A stretch of DNA of 52,963 nt, from contig JAUYFI010000070.1 in assembly GCA_030691075.1 (NCBI GenBank), forward strand, positions 1-52,963, written 5' to 3'. The DNA is from Sulfurisoma sp. (GTDB lineage Bacteria > Pseudomonadota > Gammaproteobacteria > Burkholderiales > Rhodocyclaceae). A model generated the notes under the pieces. That model worked only from the letters and a program-made list of their open reading frames with translations, was not told where the DNA came from and searched no databases. Made by a program: the position numbers and the translations under genes. Shown piece after piece: positions 26,331 to 35,775 of this stretch (position 1 is its first letter; every line of letters begins with the position of its first letter).

Positions 26331-27232
26331 GATTCGGCATCGATCTTGGCGGCAGCAAGATCGAGATCGTCGCGCTTGGGACGGACGGCGCCGAGCTGCT
26401 GCGCGAACGGGTCGCGACGCCGCCGGGCGACTATGCGGCCACCATCGCGGCCATCGTCGGGCTGGTGAAGACGACGGAAGAAAAAGTCATGCGAAGCGGT
26501 ATCCACCGGGACGGCGCTGGCGGTACGGTGGGCGTGGGCATTCCTGGCACAGAATCGAAAGCCACGGGGCTCATCAAGAACGCCAACTCGACTTGCCTGA
26601 TCGGCCAGCCGCTGCGCCTCGACCTCGAAGCCGCGCTCGGCCGCGAGGTGCGGATCATGAACGACGCCAACTGCTTCGCGCTATCCGAGGCGACCGACGG
26701 CGCGGCGGCGGGAGCCGCGGTGGTGTTCGGCGTGATCCTCGGCACCGGCGTGGGCGGCGGCATCGTGATCGACGGCAAGGTACTGACCGGCGCCAATGCG
26801 ATCGCCGGCGAATGGGGCCACAACCCGATGCCCGGCGAGCACCATCGGCCGGTGTGCTACTGCGGACGCAAGGGCTGCATCGAGCTCTACCTGTCCGGGC
26901 CGGGCATGGCGAAGGAACACAAGCGCACGACGATGAGCGATCTGTCGCCGGAGGCGATCGTCGCCCGCGCCGCCGCCCGCGCCGCCGACTGCGAAGCCAC
27001 GCTGAAACTTTACGAGACGCGGCTGGCGTGCGCGCTGGCCACCGTCATCAACATCGTCGATCCCGATGTCATCGTGCTTGGCGGCGGGCTCTCCAACATC
27101 GACCGCCTCTATGCCAACGTGCCGGCGCTGTGGGGCGCCCACGTGTTTTCCGACCGCGTCGACACCCGACTGGTGAAGAACCGCCACGGCGACTCGTCGG
27201 GCGTGCGCGGCGCGGCGCGGCTGTGGCCATGA
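26327..27232 (+). CDS. ROK-family sugar kinase (fructokinase-like)
   Basis: A 301-residue kinase with the ATP phosphate motif GIDLGGSKIEIVAL, VGVGIPG, sugar-binding NDANCFALSEA, GVILGTGVGGG, and the ROK zinc-binding stretch GEWGHNPMPGEHHRP followed by CYCGRKGCIELYLSG. The arrangement fits bacterial fructokinase/glucokinase of the Mak type. An unusual segment, TEEKVMRSGIHRDGAGG, precedes VGVGIPG. The gene overlaps asmA and the MFS gene by 4 bp each (ATGA), so the three form an operon. Confidence 0.88.
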   Translation: MRFGIDLGGSKIEIVALGTDGAELLRERVATPPGDYAATIAAIVGLVKTTEEKVMRSGIHRDGAGGTVGVGIPGTESKATGLIKNANSTCLIGQPLRLDLEAALGREVRIMNDANCFALSEATDGAAAGAAVVFGVILGTGVGGGIVIDGKVLTGANAIAGEWGHNPMPGEHHRPVCYCGRKGCIELYLSGPGMAKEHKRTTMSDLSPEAIVARAAARAADCEATLKLYETRLACALATVINIVDPDVIVLGGGLSNIDRLYANVPALWGAHVFSDRVDTRLVKNRHGDSSGVRGAARLWP

Positions 27233-28418
27233 ATCCGTGGCTGCGGGTTTTCGCCCCCTTCGCGGTGGGTTACTACCTGTCCTACCTGCTGCGCAACGTC
27301 AATGCCGTCATCGCGCCCGAGCTCACGCGCGACCTCGGCGTTTCCGCCGCCGACCTCGGGCTCCTGACCAGCGCCTACCTGCTCGCCTTCGGCGCCTTCC
27401 AGCTACCGCTCGGCCTGCTGCTCGACCGCTACGGCCCGCGCCGCGTCGAAGCTGCCCTGCTCTTGATCGCCGCCGCCGGCTGCGCCCTGTTCGCGGCGGG
27501 CGACGGCCTTTCCGGGCTGGCCACCGCCCGCGCCCTGATCGGCCTCGGCGTCTCGGCCTGCCTGATGGCCGCGTTCAAGGCCTTTTCGCTGTGGTTCCCG
27601 GCCGAGCGCCAGGCCTCCCTCAACGCCGCCGTCATGGCCGCCGGGGGCTTGGGCGCGCTCACCGCGACGACGCCCATCGGCTGGGCGCTGCCGCTGGCCG
27701 GCTGGCGTGGCGTGTTCTTCGTCCTGGCCGCGCTGGCGCTGTTGGTCGCCGCCGCGATCTTCTCCACCCCCGAGAAGGAAAAAGTCGGCGCTGGCGAGAC
27801 GGTGACCGACCAGCTGCGCGGCCTCGGCGAGATATTGCGAAGCCGCGTGTTCTGGCGCTTCGCGCCGCAGACCGCGATGATCCTCGGCGGCTTCATGGCC
27901 GTGCAGGGGCTGTGGGCGGTGCCGTGGCTGATGCACTTCAATGGTCTCTCCCGCGACGCGGCGGCCTTCCACCTGCTGCTCACCGGCAGCGCCATGCTGA
28001 TCGGATTCCTCGCCATCGCCGCTTTTGTCATTCCGCTCAAGCGCCGCGGCATCCCGCCCGAGCGCATCCTGGCGGTCGGCATGGGACTGGGCGTGGCGGC
28101 CAACGGCGCGATCGCGCTCGACCTGCTGCCGACGCATGCCGCCTGGTTCTTCCTCGGGCTGGTATTTTCGGTCGGCAACCTCGCCTACGCGCTGCTGCAG
28201 TCCGAGTTTCCGCCGGCCCTGTCCGGCCGCGTCAATACCGCGCTGAATCTCTGCGCCTTCGCCGGCGCCTTCGGCCTGCAGTGGGGCTTCGGCGCGCTGG
28301 TCGATGTGCTCGCAGCCGGCGGCCTGGCGCAACGCGATGCCTTCCAATGGACCTTCGCCGCGCTGGTGCTGCTGCAGGCGGCAAGCTACGGCTGGTTTCT
28401 GCGCGGGAGCAGGCGGGA

Positions 28419-28422
<4 letters not shown>
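27229..28422 (+). CDS. Major facilitator superfamily transporter
   Basis: A 397-residue membrane protein with about 12 helices. The motif between helices 2 and 3 reads LLLDRYGPRRVEAALLL, a form of the MFS G-x-x-x-D-R-x-G-R-R motif. The start SYLLRNVNAVIAPELTRDLG resembles sugar-phosphate/anion and hexuronate transporters. The substrate is unknown; the kinase upstream hints at a sugar. The central cytoplasmic loop (residues about 183-193, EKVGAGETV) is encoded by a copy of dispersed repeat family 1. It converges on priA, the stops overlapping by 4 bp. Confidence 0.87.
27777..27804 (+). repeat. Dispersed repeat family 1, short form (copy E, inside MFS gene)
   Basis: GGAAAAAGTCGGCGCTGGCG then AGACGGTG is a near-perfect copy. 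It lies in frame, encoding KVGAGETV in the loop between helices 6 and 7. Confidence 0.8.
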
Positions 28423-30494
<2,072 letters not shown>

Positions 30495-30567
30495 GAATCT
30501 CGACTTGACCTCGCTTTTAGAGGGTAATTGCATGGCCGGAAAGGGTTTTTGGCTTACCCACAAATTC

Positions 30568-30752
30568 TGTGGATAAGTTTGTGGGCAAACCCTGACCGCT
30601 TGCGCTAACTACCCATGCCATAAGGTGTTTCTAGTACTTGCGTAATGAATGTGCAATACTAGAATCGTTATAAATCAATTGGTTAAGAAATTACCGTTTT
30701 GTGTAGCATGGAAATCGCGCCACTTTGGGATGGAACGGGTTTCTGTGCATAA
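30568..30752. promoter_or_regulatory. priA-hemE intergenic region with two DnaA boxes
   Basis: The 329-bp gap 30495-30823 holds no gene. TGTGGATAA (30568-30576) is a perfect DnaA box (TTATCCACA on the minus strand), and TGTGCATAA (30744-30752) fits the TTATNCACA consensus. The segment between them is much richer in A/T than the rest of the window. It contains a dyad TTCTAGTA (30629-30636)/TACTAGAA (30657-30664). The first box lies within a larger dyad, ACCCACAAA...TTTGTGGG (30557-30584). It may mark DnaA control of priA or a replication-linked site. Confidence 0.5.
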
Positions 30753-30823
30753 GTCAACTCCCCGCACCATTTTCGCGCTGCCCCGAAACCCTTGCCACAT
30801 GGGCATCGGCGAGGGGTGCTGCC

Positions 30824-31891
30824 CTAGGCGCGCCTGCTGTGCTGGCGTACCGTCTCGATCAGGACGGAAACCCGCTCTGGCGGGGTGTATTGGGAGATGC
30901 CATGGCCGAGATTGAAGACGTGGCCGCCCTTGCCGTCGTCCGCGCCGAAACTGTCGAGCACCCGCCTGGCCTCGCTGGCGACGGCCTCGTTCGAGGCGAA
31001 CAGCGCCATCGGATCGAGGTTGCCCTGCAACGCCACCTTGTCGCCGACGCGACGGCGGGCTTCGCCCAGGTCGGTGGTCCAATCGACGCCGATGGCGTCG
31101 CAGCCGGTGGCGGCGATCGCTTCCAGCCACTGGCCGCCGCCCTTGGTGAAGACGATGCAGGGCACACGCTCGCCGTCGTGCGTCTTGATCAGTCCATCGA
31201 TCACGCGCTGCATGTAGGCCAGCGAGAACTCGCGGTAGGCAGCGTGCGACAGCGCCCCGCCCCAGGTGTCGAAAATCTGCACGGCCTGAACGCCGGCTTC
31301 GATCTGGGCGTTGAGGTAATCGGTCACCGCCTGCGCGTTCACGTCGAGAATGCGGTGCAACAGGTCGGGCCGGTCGTAGAGCATGGTCTTGAGCGTGCGG
31401 AAATCATCCGAGCCGCCGCCCTCGACCATGTAGCAGGCGAGCGTAAACGGCGAACCGGAGAAGCCGATCAGCGGCACCGAGTTGTCCAGCGCGCGGCGGA
31501 TTTCCGCGACGGCGTCGAGCACATAACGCAGATGGGTATCGGGATCCGGCGCGGTGAGGTCGCGGATCGCCCATTCCTCGCGCAGCGGCCGCTCGAACTT
31601 CGGCCCCTCGCCCTCGGCGAAATAAAGGCCGAGGCCCATCGCGTCGGGCACGGTGAGGATGTCGGAAAACAGGATCGCCGCGTCGAGCGGAAAGCGCGCC
31701 AGCGGCTGCAAGGTCACCTCGCAGGCGAGGCCGGGGTTCTTGCACAGGGCGAGGAAGTTGCCGGCGCGGCGCCGCGTCTCGTTGTATTCCGGCAGGTAGC
31801 GACCGGCCTGGCGCATCAGCCAGGTGGGCGTGTAATCGACCGGCTCGCGCAGCAGGGCGCGGAGGAAGTTGTCGTTCTTGGGACGGGCCAT
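30824..31891 (-). CDS. hemE: Uroporphyrinogen decarboxylase
   Basis: A 355-residue cytoplasmic enzyme that decarboxylates uroporphyrinogen III to coproporphyrinogen III in haem synthesis. Diagnostic segments are [17 protein letters not shown] near the N-terminus, [34 protein letters not shown] and [10 protein letters not shown]-like [12 protein letters not shown], ending with [14 protein letters not shown]. The first motif contains the substrate-binding arginines. It is upstream of priA on the same strand but separated by a 329-bp regulatory gap. Haem supply fits the cytochrome genes of this window. Confidence 0.96.
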   Translation of the reverse strand: MARPKNDNFLRALLREPVDYTPTWLMRQAGRYLPEYNETRRRAGNFLALCKNPGLACEVTLQPLARFPLDAAILFSDILTVPDAMGLGLYFAEGEGPKFERPLREEWAIRDLTAPDPDTHLRYVLDAVAEIRRALDNSVPLIGFSGSPFTLACYMVEGGGSDDFRTLKTMLYDRPDLLHRILDVNAQAVTDYLNAQIEAGVQAVQIFDTWGGALSHAAYREFSLAYMQRVIDGLIKTHDGERVPCIVFTKGGGQWLEAIAATGCDAIGVDWTTDLGEARRRVGDKVALQGNLDPMALFASNEAVASEARRVLDSFGADDGKGGHVFNLGHGISQYTPPERVSVLIETVRQHSRRA

Positions 31892-31945
31892 GTCGGGCCT
31901 CCGACGGGGAAAGAGTCGATTATCGCATTGGCTTGCCGCAGGGAA

Positions 31946-31977
31946 AATAAAAAGGGCGCTCCGAAGGGGAGCGCCCC
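31946..31977 (-). terminator. Rho-independent terminator
   Basis: Read on the minus strand, GGGCGCTCC pairs with GGAGCGCCC around a short loop and is followed by TTTTTATTTT. It ends the proline-rich protein gene upstream of hemE (stop at 32061). Confidence 0.85.
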
Positions 31978-32060
31978 AATTGTGGCACGATCAGTACCCC
32001 GTCATGTTCCGGGGAGTGGAGGTGGCCTCACGGTAGGCAGACACCCATCGCATCCGGTAC

Positions 32061-34049
32061 TCACGGGGTGAAACAGCCCCCCATTCCATCCGGTACGGTC
32101 GGCGCCGCGCAGGAGACTGGCAGAGTCGTCACCACGGGGGCGATACAGTTCCCCATCGCATCCGGTACGGTCGGCGCCGCGCAAGAGGTTCCGGTGGTGC
32201 TGGCCGGGGGAACGTAGGTTCCGGTTGTGGGCGGAGCCACCGGGACCACGTACGCACCCGTCGGCGAGACACAACCACCGTATCCATCGGAGACGGCGGG
32301 GGCCACGCAGTAGGTTCCCGTTCCGGTTGTGGGCGGAGCCACCGGGACCACGTACGCACCCGTCGGCGAGACACAACCACCGCTTCCGTTTGAGACGGCG
32401 GGGGCCACGCAGTAGGTTCCCGTGGTGCCGGTAACCGGCGGCATATAGGTGCCGGGCATGGTTGGCATATATCCCGTGGGGGGGGGCACATAGGCCGAAC
32501 CCGGTGGGATATATCCCGAGGGCGCATTGACTGGTTGAGTATAGCCGCCAGCCATATAGCCGGCTGTCACGAGCACGCCGTTTTGATCATAGACCGGACC
32601 GACCTGAATGGGAGGAATGTAGGTGTTGATCGTGGCCGCGGGTGGTGGTGGTAACTGGCTGATGCTGGGCTGGAGTGGAGGCAGATACCCACCCATTACC
32701 TGATAGGTACCGGGCAGGGTGAAGCCAGTTTGAACCACCGGCGAGTATCCGACGGGTGCCTGGCCGGTCGCGATGTTGGCCTGGATGACGCCGCCCGCGC
32801 CGACCTGGCCGATGAAAGGTGGCGGCGGCATGGTATAGGTGCCATCGGCATTGACCACGGCATTGGTCGGCATGGCGACGCCGGCGGGCAGCGGCGCCAT
32901 GACAATGGAGCCGTCCTGATTGATGGTGGTCGGAGCCTGCGGGGGGATAAAGCCGTGCAATGGCGGAGGGGGAATTAACCAGCCGCCCTGGGTGTTCTGC
33001 TGGGCGCCGGCCGGGGGTATCCAGGTGGTCGGTGGCACGACACCGAAAGGGATCGCCGTGCCGGGCATCACGACCGAGCCGTTCGGAAGAATGGTCGTGC
33101 CTTCGGGCAACGCGGTTGTGCCAAATTGCGTGCCGGCCGGCAACATGAAGCCTTCCGGCACACTGACACCGAGGGGGAGTGTCACGCTGGCCGGAATATT
33201 TACGCCAGGCGGCAAAATGGTGCCCGATGGAATGGTGTAGTGCTCCGGAATACTTACGCCCGGCGGCAGCGTCATGCCCGGCGGAATAGGCATATTGAAC
33301 GGGATCGCGAATTGTGGAGGCAACACAACCGTGGATGGCAACGCGGTCCCTGTTGGCGGCACAAAATTTGCCGGCAAGGTAACTTCTCCGGCCAGAGCGC
33401 CGGGAACAATCGGCGCGAACGTCGTGCCATCCGGGAAGATCACGGTCCCATCCGTGCCGATTTGGATGGATGTCTGGTTGGGGTCTTTGATCTGGCCTTG
33501 CAGAGCAGTGGCTGGCATGAACGGGAGGTAATTGCCGACGCCATTCACCTTCAGGCTGCCATCGGACTGAAATTCCACCATTCCGGCGGGCAGCACGCCC
33601 GCGGCCTCCAGCCGGCTCGTCATCTGCTGTGGCGTGAGCGGAGGCACCGTCACGCCTGGCGGGATGGGCAAAGTGGCCAATGGCACGAAACCGGCCGGCG
33701 GCACGAAGTCGGCCGGGAGACTCAGCCCCGGATTCGGCACGAACCCGGCAGGGAAATGAGGCATTTCCATCGGGTCGTCGACAATCGGGACAAACTGCAA
33801 ATACCCCCACGTCACCGAACCGTTGCTATCGACAACGGCATTGCTTTGTAGCGGAGTGGCCGGGTCGTAGTTTGCCGGAAACAACGTCACATATCGTGTC
33901 CCCGCCACCTCGATGCTGCCGTCGGTATTCACGACGACGCCAGCCTGCTGGGCCATCTGATTAACGCTATCCGGAAGCGACTCCGCTTGCGTTTGGAAAG
34001 CGATCATCAAGGATGCCGCCAATGTGGTGAATTTGAATGCGTGTTTCAT
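32061..34049 (-). CDS. Large secreted proline-rich repetitive protein, unknown function
   Basis: ATG 34049 follows GAGAGGA and gives 662 residues with a signal peptide (KFTTLAASLMIAFQTQA). The body alternates modules with a DG(S/T) turn (NTDGSIEV, QSDGSLKV, GTDGTVIF, NQDGSIVM, NADGTYTM) and runs of a roughly 8-residue motif such as LPPGVSIP or LPPGVNIP. The C-terminus has four Cys modules of the form C-x-A-P-x-V-x5-G-x-C with final P, two inside a 34-residue tandem repeat. There is no membrane anchor or sorting signal I recognise. It may be a surface or matrix protein. The AT-richer gap 34050-34298 holds no gene. Confidence 0.65.
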   Translation of the reverse strand: MKHAFKFTTLAASLMIAFQTQAESLPDSVNQMAQQAGVVVNTDGSIEVAGTRYVTLFPANYDPATPLQSNAVVDSNGSVTWGYLQFVPIVDDPMEMPHFPAGFVPNPGLSLPADFVPPAGFVPLATLPIPPGVTVPPLTPQQMTSRLEAAGVLPAGMVEFQSDGSLKVNGVGNYLPFMPATALQGQIKDPNQTSIQIGTDGTVIFPDGTTFAPIVPGALAGEVTLPANFVPPTGTALPSTVVLPPQFAIPFNMPIPPGMTLPPGVSIPEHYTIPSGTILPPGVNIPASVTLPLGVSVPEGFMLPAGTQFGTTALPEGTTILPNGSVVMPGTAIPFGVVPPTTWIPPAGAQQNTQGGWLIPPPPLHGFIPPQAPTTINQDGSIVMAPLPAGVAMPTNAVVNADGTYTMPPPPFIGQVGAGGVIQANIATGQAPVGYSPVVQTGFTLPGTYQVMGGYLPPLQPSISQLPPPPAATINTYIPPIQVGPVYDQNGVLVTAGYMAGGYTQPVNAPSGYIPPGSAYVPPPTGYMPTMPGTYMPPVTGTTGTYCVAPAVSNGSGGCVSPTGAYVVPVAPPTTGTGTYCVAPAVSDGYGGCVSPTGAYVVPVAPPTTGTYVPPASTTGTSCAAPTVPDAMGNCIAPVVTTLPVSCAAPTVPDGMGGCFTP
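32219..32422. repeat. 102-bp tandem repeat encoding a 34-residue Cys/Pro module
   Basis: The 62-base segments 32219-32280 and 32321-32382 are identical, offset by exactly 102 bp. The following AGACGGCGGGGGCCACGCAG segment is also repeated (32291 and 32393). The near-identity implies a recent duplication or ongoing slippage within the proline-rich gene. Confidence 0.9.
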
Positions 34050-34298
34050 ATGGTTTTCCTCTCTCGGTTGGAAGTGACGGTCTGCTAGATGCGGCGGCGA
34101 CACGCGGAGACAGCCGCCGGGTTTTGCGGAACGCATACCGAATATAAGCTTAAACCATATCACCCGAATGTGGGGGGGATAATGCGTCGCCGGCGGATAC
34201 CCCGATCGAGGGCGCATGACGAGGCCACCATTTCAAGCGAGGGTGTCGGCCATCGGGGTGGCGAACCACTTGGACATCTCCTCGAATTGCCTTGGCTC

Positions 34299-34327
34299 TG
34301 GACATTCTCGCTCCTCAAGCCTATAAA
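34299..34327 (+). promoter_or_regulatory. Promoter of the small secreted protein gene
   Basis: TGGACA (34299-34304), a 17-base spacer and TATAAA (34322-34327) form a good sigma70 promoter 48 bp before the ATG at 34375. Confidence 0.6.
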
Positions 34328-34374
34328 AACAAACCGGGCCGTCGGCTTGTGAGAGGCAACATAGGGGAGTCATC

Positions 34375-34851
34375 ATGAAATGGAAGATTGCAGTGTTGAC
34401 CGCGATGCTCGCACTTGCGTCGGCGGGAGGGCGCGCGGACACTTACGATCCCGCGACGAATCGTCTCACGGTCACGACGATCACGGTGGGAGGCTATACA
34501 TTCTCGAACGTCGTCGTGACGGTCGGCCAACTCATCAGTTTTGACCCGGTGGTGGTTCCCGTCTCGGGTGTACCAAGCCCCAACGCAATCGCCGTGAGCG
34601 TGACGGGCTCGACCGCTCACCTGACCAACGTCCAGGTCTGTGCAAGCGTTTCGGCGAACGACACGTGCGGACCCGCCGGAGGTTTCGCCGTTGGCGAGAC
34701 GGGAAGCATTTCCGTCATGGCGAGTTCCGGTGACAGTTATGGAGTTTATGTGCCGACGAATCAGCCGGCGGCGAGCTATTGTTCGATCACATCGGGCGGG
34801 TCGGGTATCTTCGGCTCGACGATGTCGACGGCAGTGGTAACCTGTTGGTAG
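34375..34851 (+). CDS. Small secreted beta-rich protein, unknown function
   Basis: A 158-residue protein with a signal peptide (MKWKIAVLTAMLALASAGGR). The mature start YDPATNRLTVTTITVGGYTF continues with SNVVVTVGQLISF, a beta-strand module I associate with short repeated units in betaproteobacterial secreted proteins. Four Cys (VCASV, DTCGP, SYCSI, VTCW at the end) could form two disulfides. It is divergent from the proline-rich secreted protein, so the two may be functionally linked; this is inference only. GGGGAG at 34364-34369 is the ribosome site. Confidence 0.55.
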   Translation: MKWKIAVLTAMLALASAGGRADTYDPATNRLTVTTITVGGYTFSNVVVTVGQLISFDPVVVPVSGVPSPNAIAVSVTGSTAHLTNVQVCASVSANDTCGPAGGFAVGETGSISVMASSGDSYGVYVPTNQPAASYCSITSGGSGIFGSTMSTAVVTCW

Positions 34852-34911
34852 CCAGGTTGAAAACAAGACCTCTTTCCGCCGCCAGAAATGATCGCATACT
34901 CCAGTCATATT

Positions 34912-35523
34912 ATGACACCCGGGAGCTTTCTCATCGTTACCGCGCCATCGGGCGCGGGCAAGACCACGCTGGTCAAGCTGCTGCTCGATCATGACGGAAA
35001 TGTCCGTCAATCCGTCTCCTACACCACGCGAGCGCCGCGCGCCGGCGAGGTGGATGGCGTGGCCTATCACTTCGTCGACGTCAGGGCCTTCGTCGCCATG
35101 CGCGAGCGCGGCGAGTTTCTCGAGTGGGCGGAAGTGCATGGCAACTTTTACGGCACCTCGCGCGTCTGGCTCGAAGATCAGATGGCATCTGGTCATGACA
35201 TTCTGCTGGAGATCGACTGGCAGGGGGCGCAGCAGGTGCGCGAGCGTTTTCGCGACGCCATCGGCATTTTCGTGATGCCGCCGTCGATGGCGGAACTGGA
35301 GAATCGCCTGCGCAAGCGCGGTCTCGATACCGAGGAGGTCATCCAGCGCCGCGTGGCGGCCGCGATGGGCGAAATGCGTCACGTCGGCGAGTTTGATTTT
35401 GTTATAATCAACAACGACTTGCAGGTGGCACTCGGCGAGTTGCGGGCGGCGGTACTGGCTTCGCGCCTGCGTTTCGCCCGACAGAGGGCCCGCCACCCCG
35501 AGATGTTCCGTTTTCTCGATTGA
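34912..35523 (+). CDS. gmk: Guanylate kinase
   Basis: ATG 34912 gives 203 residues matching usual length; ATG 34888 would add eight residues. It phosphorylates GMP to GDP. The visible motifs are P-loop APSGAGKTTL, GMP-binding SVSYTTRAPRAGEVDGVAYHF, EWAEVHGNFYGTSR and DILLEIDWQGAQQVR. It stands first in gmk-rpoZ-spoT, an order also found in E. coli, which links guanine nucleotide supply to (p)ppGpp metabolism. No strong ribosome site is seen before either start. Confidence 0.95.
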   Translation: MTPGSFLIVTAPSGAGKTTLVKLLLDHDGNVRQSVSYTTRAPRAGEVDGVAYHFVDVRAFVAMRERGEFLEWAEVHGNFYGTSRVWLEDQMASGHDILLEIDWQGAQQVRERFRDAIGIFVMPPSMAELENRLRKRGLDTEEVIQRRVAAAMGEMRHVGEFDFVIINNDLQVALGELRAAVLASRLRFARQRARHPEMFRFLD

Positions 35524-35543
35524 TTTTCTGGACTGGATGACCC

Positions 35544-35750
35544 ATGGCCCGCGTAACCGTTGATGACTGCCTGAAACATATCCCCAACCGCTTCGACCTG
35601 ACTCTGGTCGCGGCCACCCGTGCTCGCCAGATCGCCATGGGCAGCACGCCCCAGGTCGAGGTCGGCCGCGACAAGCCCACCGTGGTTGCCCTGCGCGAAC
35701 TGGCCGCCGGCAAGGTGGGCATGGAAATCCTCAACCGCGGCCAGGCTTAA
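35544..35750 (+). CDS. rpoZ: RNA polymerase omega subunit
   Basis: A 68-residue protein with the omega signature [20 protein letters not shown] and [12 protein letters not shown], then [17 protein letters not shown]. Omega assists assembly of the beta' subunit and contributes to the ppGpp site on RNA polymerase. It lies 20 bp after gmk and 25 bp before the spoT start, in the same operon. Confidence 0.95.
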   Translation: MARVTVDDCLKHIPNRFDLTLVAATRARQIAMGSTPQVEVGRDKPTVVALRELAAGKVGMEILNRGQA

Positions 35751-35775
35751 GCCATGGGTTAAGGATGGGGCGAAC

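Noticed and set aside
32061-32530. CRISPR-like direct repeats
   Set aside because: The repeats are in-frame 102-bp coding duplications with no alternating unique spacers.
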